A stretch of 64,000 nt of DNA from Tetrahymena elliotti 4EA (taxonomy: Eukaryota; Ciliophora; Oligohymenophorea; Hymenostomatida; Tetrahymenidae), in NCBI GenBank assembly GCA_000231825.2, contig JH720312.1:774236-838235 (forward strand), in the 5' to 3' direction. Shown one piece after another: positions 25,446 through 39,135 of this stretch. Position 1 is the first letter of the stretch; each line of letters starts with the position of its first letter. Both the position numbers and the translations under genes were made by a program. The notes beneath the pieces are model-generated. The model worked only from the letters and a program-made list of their open reading frames with translations, made no database searches and was not told where the DNA came from.

Positions 25446-27446
25446 ATGAGTTAGGTTACTAATAGAGCATCAAACAAATCTAATATGAAGAAGAAAGATG
25501 ATAGTTCTTCAGATGATAAGCTTACGGATGACTTCTCTGAAGAAGAATTAGAAAAATTAGTATTTAGTTTTCAAAAATAAGAATTAGATTAGAAATTAAA
25601 TGCCCATTTTAAAAAAAGGAATAAACTAATAAATAAGATAATTAAAAGACAATGAGAAACGTTCCTATCACTGTATCTACTTTGAGCAAGTAAATAAGTT
25701 TTAGAACAATATTTAAGTCAATTTATAGGTTTAGAAGTAAATAGATAGATAGATATTAAATGATAAATTTTAGAAGTTTATCTATTTTCGATCAATACAG
25801 TTAATGAAAATTATTTAAATTTACTCATGATACTTTACTAATATAAAGCGCTAAAGTCAGGACAATCTACACTTTGATTATGTTATTCTCCTTCATCATA
25901 ATTATAGCTGCAGGAGCTTTCTATTGTGCTCTTCTTATTACAGCAATCACTGCAGGTATTCAAATTATTTAATAATGATTAAGAAGTAAATATAAAAAAG
26001 GAAATAACTTTTCTTGATTCATTGAAAATTCTGAGAACAATAACGATTATGTTTTTTGAAAGAATAACTTAAAAGATTTAGCTGAAAATATTTTTGAAAT
26101 AAAATAGTAATGAAATATTAGTTTTTGTCAAAAGCAATCAATTGAGGCAATATTTATTAAAGTTTGTGAATTAAAACAATTAAATAAATTACTAGTTAGA
26201 TCTATTAAAAAAATGATTATTAGATTTTTAAGCAATTTTTGAATTTAAGACATGACCTTAACTTATTATTGATGTTAATCTAAATCTATTTACTATTAAC
26301 TAGGTATATTTAGAGAAATCATTAATCTTAAGAGAAAGACTGCTAGAGAATACAGAATCCCTTATTTTTACTTAATCAATTGGTACTTCTTTTTAGTTGG
26401 TGTTTTCTATTTCTATGGTGCCTTCTATGCTTCAAAGATTAGTGAAGAAACAACTATTTCTGATTAGGTTAAATCTATCTTGGCATACCACAAATTTGCC
26501 TCTTTCAGTCTTTGGATTATTGGATTTTTGGTCTTCGTTTTATCTCTTACTCCAGGTTACTACCGTTACTAATTCAGATTATTTGGTTGGACACATTTAA
26601 CAATTTTGATTGTTGTAGCTTAAACTTCTGTCATTGTAAGCAATTTATATCAAGGTTTGGTTTGGTTTATTCTCCCAGCCCTTCTTGTTATTAGCAATGA
26701 TATTTTTGCTTATATCTTTGGTAAGATGTTTGGTAAAACCAAATTAATTCAACTCTCTCCTAACAAGACTTGGGAAGGATTTATTGGTGGCTTCTTCAGT
26801 TCTTTATTCTTTGCTCTTTTCGTAAGATAATTATACAAATTTTAATCACTTATTTATTGTAATTTTATTTAATAGTTTGCTTACATATTCTAAAATATTC
26901 CTTTCTTGATCTGCTAAAATGAAGTCCAAAATATTACTCCTTTTTTTTTCAAGTCATGTTAGGTTGATCCTTTCTATGTAACTGCTCCTTTAACTAATTA
27001 ATTCCTTGCTGAAACCTATCCTTTCAATTTAATTTAGCTCTCATAATTCCAAATTCATAGTCTATATTTGAGTTTGTTTGCTTCTTTAATTGCACCTTTT
27101 GGTGGTTTCTTTGCATCTGGTTTCAAGAGAGCTCTTTCTGTTAAAGATTTTGGTTCTTCCATTCCTGGTCATGGTGGTATCACTGATCGTATGGATTGCT
27201 AACTTTTAATGGTAAATAACTTTCCTATAGTAATTTAATTGCTCATAATTTAATTTTAATATTTTAAAGGGTACATTTACTTTCTGTTACTTGAACTATA
27301 TTATTATTGGTTCAGTATTTAGTGTTGCTGCTTCTATTAATTCTAATTTCAAAAGTTTGCCATTAGATTATTAAGCTAAAGTATTAGAGTAGCTAAAGAG
27401 TTTTTATGAAGAAAAGATGAATCAAAGCAAAACAATCTAATCTTGA
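25446..27446 (+). CDS. CDS1: Phosphatidate cytidylyltransferase (CDP-DAG synthase)
   Basis: Integral membrane enzyme making CDP-diacylglycerol from CTP and phosphatidic acid, the precursor of phosphatidylinositol and phosphatidylglycerol (ER or mitochondrial membrane). Exons 25446-25559, 25649-25689, 25849-25955, 26304-26821, 26876-27211, 27270-27446 give 430 residues, in phase. An acidic N terminus (about 40 residues) is followed by about eight hydrophobic segments. Family landmarks: '[15 protein letters not shown]', '[17 protein letters not shown]', '[18 protein letters not shown]', '[13 protein letters not shown]', and near residues 340-370 the signature '[20 protein letters not shown]' then 'ITDRMDCQLLM' with the catalytic Asp pair. 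The match to eukaryotic CDS1/CDS2 runs through the whole membrane region. The small exon 2 and the acceptor of exon 3 (25849 or 25861, both in phase) are the least certain parts. Confidence 0.93.
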
Positions 27447-27794
27447 TTAAAACAATACAAAAAATTTCTACTAAAAATAGGGTGATTTTATTACGAATAT
27501 TCCTTAATTGTTTTTAGATTTTTATATTTTATTTTACATATAAATTCACAACAAAAATAATTTAAATCAGTTTTTATACTAATAGATATTATGATTTATT
27601 TTTGGTTAGAATTTAATTTTAAATCACCTCAATAAAAGCTGATTCTTTAATGTTTTATTTACATAAATTGCATACAAATTGAATTACTTATCTTACCATA
27701 TAACTTTTAAGAGATATTTGCATAAAAAATAATAAACAAAAATAGCATACATTTAAAGTTTTTTTGAATATTTATTTCAGTTTTCAAATAACTC
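27447..27794. other. Intergenic, convergent 3' ends
   Basis: Short A+T-rich spacer between convergent genes; nothing seen. Confidence 0.6.
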
Positions 27795-28507
27795 TCACAT
27801 TGAAAGTCTACTATTATTGTCAAAATGCTAGGATTGGACTTCAACTTATTAATCAATATTTTATTCACCCATAAGTTACTGTTTGAGGAGTTCTTCTTCC
27901 TTTTATCTCTTTAATTCTGCCTATATAGATTTTTAAATAAAATTTTTAATTCTTTATTATAGAAAAACGTTTATCTTCAGAATTTTCAATACATTTTTAA
28001 ATTATTTTATGCTAAGTTAATGTTCTAATAAAGATAATTTACCATTTTTAAATGATGGTCTTCAATAAGTTGTAAGAGGCGAGCATCAGCAGCATTGTAA
28101 GTACAGAATTTGCATTAGAAATCACAAGAATGAGAAACTTCACGGTGGATGATTGTTTTCACTTCAGTTTCTTCTTTTAATCTATACATGCCTTCACATA
28201 CAGTGCAGTTAGGAATGTTACAATATTTAGTGTTTTGGTTGGGGACAAATTTTTTATTTGAGACTAAATTGGGAACTATTTTTTCTTTCACTGTTTTTTT
28301 GATTTCTTATTTTTCTACATAGTTGTTTTCATTATAATGTACTTCTCCTACAATTTTTGTATTACAGCAAGGGCAATTTAAATCACCAGCAATATGGTTG
28401 TGAATACCCTAGCTAATAACCTATTATGGAACTTGTTAAAATCCACTTTATATAACATAAGTGGTAGTTTAAGTTTAGGATTAACGAGTAGATGCTTGCT
28501 AAATCAT
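27795..28507 (-). CDS. Zinc-finger-like Cys-rich protein (196 aa)
   Basis: Exon 1 28507-28043, exon 2 27920-27795, joined in phase 0; 196 residues. Three Cys clusters: 'CPCC' near residue 47, 'CNIPNCTVC' near 104, and 'CDFQCKFC...HH' near 135-157. The last has the spacing of a C2H2 finger (CxxC, about 14 residues, then His-His). The N-terminal 40 residues are Gln/Thr-rich; exon 2 encodes a Lys/Glu/Gln helix. Likely a metal-binding nuclear or adaptor protein, but I do not recognise a named family. Confidence 0.7.
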
Positions 28508-29279
28508 GCTTTCAATACTTTTTATTTTCAGTTTTTAAAATGTTTCTAAAATAAATTATCAAACAAAACAAATAAATACAAATATTGGTTTAGAAAGATA
28601 TATATGGATTAGCATATTATACTAATTAATCATTCATAAATTATTTTTCATTCAATTAACTTAAAAAGATATACAGCCACACAATTTATTATTTTTCTTT
28701 TATTTATAGCTATTAATACTGTGCTTGTTTTTCATCAAAACAAATTATTACTATGATAGAAAATAAATACTTTTTCAATTTAAAATTCTTTAAGTTTCCG
28801 AAACTCTAAATATCTTACTTAAAATCAAATATGGTTATAGAAAATAATTCAATCTCATCGTAATATTTTGACATTTTTTTAATTGAGCAATTCAAATAAA
28901 AGATTTTGAAAATGTTCTTAAGAATGATCAGAAATAAATATTCCATAAACAAATCGTTTAAATAAAATGAACTAAAATAATAAATGAATATCAAATATTC
29001 ACTTTAGCCTTTTCTAAAAATATAAATATTTTGTTTATTTTTGGTAAAGAGAGAGTTTATTAAGATAAAATTTTATCCATATTATTTGAAAAGTAATAAA
29101 TAAATAGAAATTTAATTTTGAAAATAAATGAAATTATAATAAAGATCAATTTATACGAGAAAAAAAACAAATATATATAAATGGGTTATTAAGATGCTTA
29201 TATATGATATTTATTATAATCTACTTGTTGCTAGCTTCGTATTAATCAAAAATGCAAAAATAAAATTTGATTTGTTTAT
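28508..29279. other. Intergenic
   Basis: A+T-rich spacer upstream of the zinc-finger gene and downstream of the calcyphosin-like gene; nothing recognised. Confidence 0.6.
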
Positions 29280-32200
29280 TCAAATTTTCCATCCGTTACG
29301 GATCATATGCTCAAAGTATTAGTCATCATCAATAGAAGCACTAACATTATTGTAATATTCAACAAATTCATCAACAGTTACAGATTTATCTCTTCCTTTA
29401 TTGCTTCCAGACTTTAAATTAATTTATAATTATTAAATTAAGTTTTGAAAATAAAAAAGTACTTGAATTGCATGGTGTTGTTCGAATGTATCTAAGAAAT
29501 CTCCTAAAACTTCTTCTTCAGTTTTCTTTCTGTTTTTGACATCGGGATGCTTGCTTGCATCGTAAACACCTATTAATTTATCAAGTAATAATAATTATAT
29601 TTGCATCATTTTAAAGTAAATAAAACTAACCTAAAATATCATCAACTTCAACAACTCCGTTTCTATTTTTATCTAATTTAGCAAAAACAGCAAGAACAAG
29701 ATCAAGTCTGAATTTATTCATAGAACCTCTTACAGCTCTAAGGAATTCATCATAATCAATACTTCCTGATCCATCTCTATCGAAAAGCTTGAAAAGTTAA
29801 GCAACTTATTATTCATTAAGACCAACACGGAGATCCTTACAAACCTTACTGAATTCATTAAAATTAATTGATCTGCTTCCATCATCATCAATAATTCTAT
29901 AGAGCTTTCCTAAACCTAAGATTCCTCTTGTTCCACGTGAAACTATTTTCTTTCTGAATGTTTAGAATAATTCTTCACTGTTCAATTAAGAGTAATTTTG
30001 TTATTAGCTATATTAACTTTGTTAAACAGATTAAGTTTCAGATTATTGTTATGAACCTTGATATTGAACATTTCTACCAGCACGTTTGACTCTTTCATCT
30101 TATTCATCAACAATAGGGTTAGATTGTCCATGAGAAGATTATGGACGCCAGTTATAACCAGGCCATGAAGGGTTACCAGCTGGTTATTATTAAACACCAG
30201 ACTTTGATAAGTTCAAATTATTGCTATTGTTTCCGGTCTTAGGACGTAAGTTAGTAGAGTAGTCTGTAGGAGCATTTGAAGTTCCGAAAGGAGCGTTTTA
30301 GGTTGTTTTGGATCTGAATTCTTGAGATCCTCCTTTTTAAAGATAAAAATATTTTTAAGAAAACATAAAAATATATTATTTGTTTAATTTGTTACCAACT
30401 CTGTATTCTTAATTTTTGTAATTAGCAGGAGCATATTGTTAATATTATGAAGGATTGTCTTAATAAAGCTAATTATTTATTGAAAATAAATATTTATTGA
30501 ATAATAAAAGAAGAAAATATGTATAAGTTACTCTGTATGCATTGACTATCATTAACTCAAAGTATTAATCGTTATCAATATTAGCTGATACGTTATTGTA
30601 GTATTCATGGAATTCATCTCTAGTAACTCTTTAATCTCTCATACCAACCTAATTTTAGTATAAAAATGTTTATAAAAGAAGTGTTTTTTATTTTTTTACC
30701 TTCAAGTGGTGGTGAAGTTCAAAGGTTTCAAGGAATTCACCTAAAATTTCATCTTCAGTTTTTTTACCGCTTCTTACATCAGGGTGATTCTTAGCACTGT
30801 AAACACCCTTAATATCATTGACAGTCAAAGTACCATCTTTATTCTTATCAATTTTGTTGAATGCTTAATCAACGAGACCTCTACGGAAATCATTCATTTC
30901 ACCTTGTAAATTTCTAACTAATTCATCAATTTCAATAATACCATTTCCATTCATATCAATGTATTAGAAGAGAGCTTGCATTTCTTCATCTGAAAGATTC
31001 ATCTTGTAGTCATTCAGGGCCTTTCTAAACTCAGGATAGCTAATGCACTTATCAAAGTTGTCATCCATGATCTAATATTTATTTTAAATGAAAATTATAA
31101 ATGCTAAAAAATAATAATAATTACTCTAAATTAACGTTGAATTCCAAGTAATCCACTAGTTCCTCTGGTTTTGAGTTTGTTTCTGACCTTGGTCATTAAA
31201 TCCTTAACATCACTTATGAATAAAAGTAAATAAATAATTAGTTGGTATTTTTATAGAAAATTAAAATGAATAATTTAATTAATCTTTACAAAGTAACGGA
31301 TTATTAAGGACGTTAGTTGTTGTAATTTTATTGAGAGAATAAAGGTTATTATTATTGATTGCCAGATCTCTTAACTCTTTCTTCATATTAATAATTGTCT
31401 CTTTAGATGTTTTGGGGAGGAGTTTGTTGTTGGCTTTAAACACCACTGCGAACACTCTTTTAAGGAGTTTGTTATTATTCTTGTTATCTAATAGAGTATG
31501 GAGTGTGTTAGTTAGAGGGTTGGTCAAACTTTTATTTGTAAGCAGATTGTAAGTTAGCATTTTGTTATGAGTTAGAAGCCCATCCCTTAGTATTCCAATT
31601 TTTATTTGCACCATCATTCATTCTCCAAGCATTATTCATCATCAATTCAAAGTAATCATCTCTATCAATTGAAGCACTAATAAAAGTGTAATAGTCTTCA
31701 AATTCTTAAGGAGTAATTTAGTTATCTCTGATTCCTCTGAAGCCAACATAAGTTTCAAAAGTGCTCATAAATTCAAGTAAAACTGATTCTTCAGTTCTTT
31801 TTCCACTTCTGACATCAGGATGGAACTTTGCATTGTAGGTACCTATTAAAAAATAAGAATTTTTAAACTTTTTTTGAAAATATTTTAAAGAACTTACCTT
31901 TAATGTCATTAATGTCAACAATACCTGATCCATCTTTATCAAGAATGGCATAGGCTTATTGGACCAATCTTCTACGGTTTTAACTCATAGGACCTCTAAT
32001 TCCAAGTAAGAATTCATCATAATTAATAACATTATCTCTGTTTCTATCAAAGTAGTCAAAAACATCTTAAATTTCCTAATCTGATAATTCAACTCTAAAG
32101 TCTCTTACTGCCTTAGTGAATTCTTAAATATCTAATGTTCTAGAGTTATTATCGTCAAATATCTATTAATTAATTAATTTATTTATTTAGATATGTTATC

Positions 32201-33447
32201 AAAAAGAATCTTTTAAATATAAATTCAGTGAAATTTTGTTAGTTAAATAAATTATATTGTAACACTTTTTCAAAACAAAATTTCAATTAAATCTCTTAAA
32301 TAAATTTTATAATAACTTTAAATATCCTATTATTTTTTATCAAACACTAAAAAATATATTCTTAAATACCTTGAATTAACGAGCAATGCCTAAAATACCA
32401 GTGGCACCTCTTTGACGCAATTTTTCTTAGAAGCGAGTAACAGCATCTTGTTGAGTATGTCCTTAGAAATAATCATTAGCTCTCTTCATGCTAGAGGGCT
32501 TTTTAGGAGAATCCTTTCTATTTATTAAAAAAAACATCTAAATAAAATATTTTTAAAAAACAAAAGATATTTTCAAGCAACTCTATGCCACCAATGTTTA
32601 ATTTTTTAAATATTTAAGCTTTTCATTTACCTTGTGACTGCAGTGCTATATCCGAAAATCATAGCTGAAAATTCCTTATAGTCAAGATGGCCATCACCAT
32701 TAACATCATAATAGTTAAACAAATCGATAAAGTCCTAAATTATTAAAAAGATAATTGTAATAAGATTGCAATTTCTTTAAGGAAAAGAAAGAATTTCTTT
32801 TTCTAATCATGAATGATTATTGGTATATTACTTGTTTATTGAAGATGGGGATACCAATTTTTTCAATAACTTTAATAAACTCGCTTTAGTCAACATTTCC
32901 ACTGTTATCTAAATCAAAGTACTTGAAACTTTTGAGCAAAACAGCTTCTTCGCTGCTATGAGAAGTTGACTTTTAAGTCAATCTTTATTTTAATTCCTTT
33001 TCGAATCTATTTTTTTTATAATAAATATTAAAAATGATTAATCAATGGTTCACTTTAAAACGAATTCTGCAATTTGGAATTTATTTTGTTTAGCTGAAGG
33101 CTTTATTCATATTGGATAGCAGCTTTTTCTATGCCGTTTTACTTTAAGCTTTCAGCTAATTGCTTTATTATAAAATTTTAGTGAATATATTCTATCTTAC
33201 GATGCTCTAAATGAAGCCATTTATAATTATTTGGTTTTTTAGAATCTCTCTTTTCTTAATATTTTTTATTTGCTGGTTTTATCGTTAATTAATAATAATA
33301 AATAAATATTGTTTCAATTAACAAATCTTTTTCTTTTTTTCAATTTATTAAATGAATAAATTTTCAAAAATGGAATACTCACAATAAACCCATACGCTTT
33401 AATTACCTTTATAAAGCAAGTTATTGAATAGTAACTTGGTTCTTCAT
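29280..33447 (-). CDS. Tandem calcyphosin-like EF-hand protein (about 14 EF-hands)
   Basis: Large calcium-binding protein of roughly 1,030 residues. Exons supported by phase: ...-33062, 33006-32832, 32734-32631, 32517-32370, 32162-31898, 31842-31290, 31212-31125, 31071-30700, 30648-30532, 30468-30396, 30332-29631, 29569-29463, 29411-29280. The first two (33447-33383 and 33247-33062) are tentative. A first module has two EF-hands ('DLDNSGNVDQSEF', 'DVNGDGHLDYKEF'). Then come three copies of a four-EF-hand calcyphosin unit, each with a 'RG(T/A)xGILG' lead-in, a loop such as 'DRDGSGSIDYDEF', a 'GVYDASKHPDV'-type link, a 'RKKTEEEVL' helix and a final 'VTxDEF...YYNNVSASID' hand. Copies are separated by Gln/Asn-rich linkers with Trp-containing motifs. 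Equivalent introns fall at equivalent places in the copies, showing duplication of an intron-bearing ancestor. Calcyphosin-type proteins are common in ciliary calcium signalling. Confidence 0.85.
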
Positions 33448-33984
33448 CTTTACAAATTAAAAGTCTATTCAAAAAATCATAACAAATTTTTTATTTGAAA
33501 TTTATTTAATATTTTATTGATGAAATCTTAAATCAAAAATTTACTAAAAACTATGAAACTTTGCATAAAATTTTATTGTAATTATGTTTAATATAGATAT
33601 CTTTTAGAAAAATTTTATTAAAAATATAAATCATATCTTATATTAACCTATCTCCTTCATACTATTTTCAAAACATATTTCCTTGACTCCCTTACTGAAT
33701 CTAAATACTTATTGCTAAAAATATAAAAAAATTGATTGCTTTTAAAAACTCAATTAAAAATAAATAGATAAATTCAATTTAATTATGTAACATAAATAAA
33801 ATTTAAATTATTTTAAGTACAATATTTTAATCTTTGCAAAGTTTTTGTATTTTTAAAATTTTGCATGCTAAAATTTACTAAAGGGAAATAATAAAACGAT
33901 AATTTTATGTAAGTAAATAAATAAATAGTTTTGAAATTTAAATGAATAAAATGGAGAATTTGAAATATTTTATTGTTTTTAAAA
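33448..33984. other. Intergenic
   Basis: Spacer between the second CNBD gene stop and the calcyphosin-like gene start, same strand; A+T-rich, nothing recognised. Confidence 0.55.
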
Positions 33985-36900
33985 TCATTAATCAATAGTA
34001 GCCAATCTAAATGGAGAGGGTGAGTATCTATCCTAATCTCCTACATACTCATATACTTAAGAATGTTTCCTATTTCCTATTTAATTAGGTTTCTAGATAA
34101 TAAATTTTTAGTATTTTTATTTCTTGATACGAGGTTCATTTGAAGAAGGAATGAAACAATTAGTGATAATATCTTTTGTAGTTAATAACTCACTTAATTG
34201 GAGCCATTCCTTTTATTTCTTTTAATATTCATTATTTTGTTAAATATTCCTTTACTTTACTTCAAATTTATCCATTTAATTTTACTCTATCTCATTTTTT
34301 TGAGTTTCACTTGCTTAATTTAGATTTAAAATTATTGATTTTTTAGTGTTTGGGTCATTTACAATTTTAAGAATTTTTCTCTTTTTACTGTAGGATGAAG
34401 ATCTTATGTTATGTAATTAAGGTGATGGGATATTCGATTCAGCTTCATTTTATTTATTCTTATTCATCTAAAAGTCATTATATGCTGTTTAAAAATCAAG
34501 TTCACAAGGAGAGTCACCTCTAGTAGAGTTCTGCTCAAATGTTTAATTGCTTTATAACTTAAATTTCTAATACTCTTATTATACCATTTATTAATACTTT
34601 TGATAATTTTCATCATCCAAATTATTTTGAGAACTCAACCTTGAATTAACGTACTCAAAACAATAATAATCTCTTTTTATTCCTTATGGCTTGATAAATT
34701 TATTGTACTTTTCCTTTTCACCAAAATCTCGGATTAAATTTTTTTTATAGAGCTGCATTTTAAGCTACTTTTTATCAACAGATTTCAATATTTGTTAATA
34801 AGAAGAGTTTTCTTATGATTAATTTTTATATTTTTTAAATTGCCTAACAAATTTCTCTTCTAAAGATACATTTCTTCTTTCACTTCTTTAAGGGCTGTTA
34901 TCTTTTTCTGTCATAAAAGATCTTTGTGTGTTATTATAAGATTTATCATTAGTTTCATTATTTCCTCCTTCGGTTTCAGTGTAATTTTTCTTTTTTTGTT
35001 TTCCATAAAATATCCTTCTAAGATATTTGTTAATTCCAGTTGGATCATATATCTTTGGTGGTTCGTTCTAAGGAGATCTAATAATTGCTAAGTTATTTTT
35101 TTATTTTGAGGTAAATTTATTACTTTATTTAAGCTTTATATCTTCATCAAGTTATGAAGAAGACCGATGAATTGAATTGTTTTCCTTATCATAGAATTCT
35201 CTTTACGTTTTTTGCAAATTAATATTTTCATTCTTGTTTTATTGTTTTTGATTCAGATTCGTCTAATTATAGTAAAATACAGTTTATAATGTCTTAGATA
35301 ATTCTTCATCTACATCCTCCAATTTATTTATAAATTATGGATCAAAATGGATACTAGTTTCTTATTAATTACTTTTGCTTCTTTTTTATTTATAAAACTT
35401 TTCAGGTGATATTTCTTTATTTTTAAATGGAGTTTCTAAGTTTGAGTTTTCTTTATTAATATTTTATTTATTTTTTCTTTAACTAGGACTTGTCTCACAT
35501 CTAACAGATACTTCTCCATCATACTTAACTCCATAGAAATTATTTTTATCTAGAGTTGTTTTTTACTTTACCCTCCTTAAATTAAGTGTATTAGAGAGTT
35601 CTTTTTCACTATTTACTGAAACCTTTTGACTTTGATCACTGAGTTACCCAAGGCTTCCTATACTTTTTAATTTAGTAGAATCTTATTTACTTAATTACTT
35701 CGGAGACCTCTGTTAATTATTTGTTAACAACTAACTTTCATAAAATATGTTTATATGATTATCTGTATAATTTTTATCAATCAAAATAGCTGGAATAACT
35801 TCTCTCCCTACTAAACTGTTGTTATTTTAAACAGCTTTAGAGCTTTACATATTAATTATCTATTAGCTTTCGTTAAAACTATTTATTGTATTTATCTTTA
35901 TATCATTTCTAAAATTATTTGATTTGTCAAAGCTTAAATAAGTAGAATGGTTATATTATTCTGATTATTTCTTTTCTCTCTCTACGTTCATTTATGATTT
36001 TGTTTATTTTCTTGCTTCTTAAATAAAATAAATAAAAAAGAGCAATTTAAAATTTTTATATTTTACTCTTATTTGCTGTTCTCAACTATGAAGGACTACC
36101 AGTATTTTATCTGCTGTTTGTTTAAGCAGGGCTTCTTATTAAATCAAGAAAAATATTTATGCAACATCAAAATACAATATTAATTTACGATAATCTAGAT
36201 GATGTATTAACAGCTGATTCTTAAATAGCTTATTAATCAAGCTACTGCTTTTAATTTTTGTGAATTTAGAACTCTAATTTAGATTTGATAAGACCCTTTT
36301 TTTGTAAATCTAACACCCTGTCTTCAAGTTTTAATTTAATTTTTTTTGTTATTACATTTTTATTATAGTTTTATTCATCGGTATTAATTGTTGTTTTAGA
36401 AATACTCTCAATTCCTTTCAATCTTTGCTCTCTAAATGATCTCTTTTTACTCACTAGGGATTTAAAAAGTTCACTAAAGTGTTAATCATTAGCAAATTTA
36501 AAGGCATAATCCTTATTAAAAAATAGTAATTAATGTTTAAAGGATGAACAAAATTATCTTACCTCTTTATGAAGAAGTAAAACTTGACCTAAAGGAGAAG
36601 AACAAACAACATCTTATTTCCTGTTATCTTCTTTCATGATTATTTCTTCCTCTCCAAATATTTAACCAGAGTTCAATAAAGATACCTTTTTAAAGATGTT
36701 AGATAATTATTTAAAAATGTATTGTTTAATTGAATGTTACTTACTTCTATTGATCTAGAGTATTTATCTTTTTCATCAGTAATTAATCTTGAAGGTAATT
36801 TTAAGAGCTAATCAAGTGTAATGTCATTGTTCATATTGATTTTCTAATAAACTTTAAAATCTCCAGAGATAATAAAATAAATATAATCGCTTTGTTGTGC

Positions 36901-37992
36901 AGTTGAGTAGACTTTCTAATTGCGGTTGTAAGCAGAAAAGGTAAAAAATGGTAAAAAGCTAAGTAAATTTCTTTTTCCATAACTTTAGAAACATGGAAAT
37001 AATAAGAGCATGTCAACTAAATAATCCAACTATGTTTTTTAAATAGTCATAAAAAATTGCTTTTGTGTATTAGTATCAAAATGCATAAGCCATGTCTCAG
37101 TTTTACTAACAATAGTTTATATTCTGCATTTTTGATCAATCAATTCGATATTCCCAAATTCAGTACCTTCAATATATTTATCAGTTATAAGTCTAACTTC
37201 TCCAGTTAAGTAATTTTTCATCCTTCCCTCACATTCACCATGTATTATTACATAAAAACCTTGGCTCAGAGTATCTTGATTATAAAACAATTATTTTAAA
37301 TTAAATAAATTCTCTTTATTTTATTTAATTGATATTTAATAATAAATTTAGCAAGAATTTAATAAGAAAGTAAATAATGATTATTGTATTAACTGAATAC
37401 CTTATTCATAAATAGTCTCTCCTTAGCGCTTATAAACAATTTTAATGTTGGGACATACTTTAGACAAAACAAAATATTCTCCTTTTGTTTCTTTAATGAA
37501 CTTAATATATTGATTCTCCTTTAAGATGTCATAAATTAGCTAATTATCTTTATCAGTTTTTACTGCTTTTTAATTGCAAAGTCTTTTTAAAATTTCTATT
37601 TTTTATTGTTAATCTAAATCACTAACTTGGAGCTTTTTAGTTTCAAATTCTTATCCAGTGATCATTAATGTCTTTCTTCTGCATTTTTATTATGGGTACT
37701 AACTTTTCACAAAAAATCCTGAACTTTCTATGCTTGATTTACTTTCATCCTTTTCCAAATTTTAACAATTTTATTATTTATTCTAATTTTTTTGGTAATT
37801 GAAAGAAATTGATCTTGGTTTGGTAACGCTTTATTTCAGTTAAAGTTAAGCATTTTAATGATTTTCAGTACCATTTGCTTTATTCTGAGTTTAAGCATAG
37901 TATGATGTAAAAGTTTTATTATTTTTATTACTTAAATCTGTTAGTATAGCATTACTTTTTATCTATTACTGAAGATTTAAAATGCTAGTCAT
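33985..37992 (-). CDS. Second cyclic-nucleotide-binding-domain protein
   Basis: Six exons: 37992-37401, 37274-36745, 36685-36563, 36511-36189, 36134-36067, 36017-33985; all joins in phase, 1,222 residues. A first CNB-like domain spans about 175-290 ('GETIYEQDTLSQGFYVIIHG', then 'EGTEFGNIEL' where FGE/AL is usual). A second covers about 300-430 ('SDYIYFIISGDFKVYQK', then 'NSGQIFGEEEIIM...NR'). Both phosphate-binding cassettes depart from the RxA(A/T) consensus, so nucleotide binding is doubtful. The remaining 770 residues are Lys/Asn/Ser/Gln-rich and disordered with some coiled coil. An exon further upstream (near 38215-38260, with a GTAAGT donor) is possible, so the true N terminus may differ. 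It neighbours, but does not closely resemble, the CNBD gene at 19458-23940. Confidence 0.75.
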
Positions 37993-39135
37993 ACCTTATA
38001 TAAAAAGTATATTGCTTTGAAATGGTATTATTATCAATAAATTATAAACAGTAATAATTATGAATAAGATTTGATAAAGATTTTCAAAAAAAATTAGCAA
38101 ATAGAATTGTAAATATCATGCATTGAATAATAATCATTACTTGAGTTTGGATAATATTTAAGGGAATAGTAATCAAACCATATAAAAAAATAATCTTTAC
38201 TTACAAATTTAATAACTTGCTTGCTCTCTAAACTACTCCACTAATCTTCAATTCAACTTAAACAATATCTTTTGATTAGCATTAATAAACATATTTATAA
38301 AGTATTTAATTAATGATATTGCAAACATTAATTTCTTTTTTAGTCAAAAATATTAAAAATAATAATCTTTTTGATAAAATAAATGAAAAATCATTTTTAA
38401 AAAATCATTGAAAAAATATTTATGGATTTGAAATGTTTAAAAATTAGAAATTTAGTGAAATATTCTTAAATCAAATATGAATTTAATATAGCTTTCTGAT
38501 TTAGTTTATTTAGATTTCATATTTTAAAAAACATCTTTTAGAAATAAAATACAAAAATAATCTTTAAATTAATTTTTAAAAAATATTTCTATAAAAAAAT
38601 AAACTTAGTCTATTTAAAAATAATCTTTTTTTCATCTATAATAATTATGCCTCATTTTTAAGCAGTCTGATAATTAATATTGATAAATATTCAAAGCTAA
38701 TATTTTAATAAAAAATGATTCTTTTTCTAAATAAATAAATTATAAATCAACCAAAAAAGTAAAATGATTCAGCAATTAAGCTTATAAAAAATTATTTGAT
38801 GAATTTATTTTAAAATGTTAAAGGCCTTAAAGGTTATTCATAAACAAGCTTTTAGGATTATATTACATATTACATTTTTTTTATGTAAATGTAATAAAAT
38901 CATTGACTAATGAAAAATATTAATAAAAAATATTTGTCATTGAAATAAATTTGAACAATAAATATTTATGAGTAAAATTGAATTACTTATGAAGACTGAC
39001 TAAAATATATAAATAATTGGTATTTATTAATTTATTATTGATTTATAAATTGAATGATAAAAAATAAACTTAATAAAAATCAATTATTTTTCTTTTTATT
39101 TACTCTTGTTTCTATCTTACTATTTTTTCAACAAA
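37993..39135. other. Intergenic, divergent promoters
   Basis: A+T-rich region between divergent genes. May include an unannotated 5' exon of the CNBD gene near 38215-38260; otherwise nothing recognised. Confidence 0.5.

Noticed and set aside
31279..31617. 112-aa - strand ORF
   Set aside because: Out of frame with the Gln-rich linker of the calcyphosin-like gene, whose flanking EF-hand exons fix a different frame.
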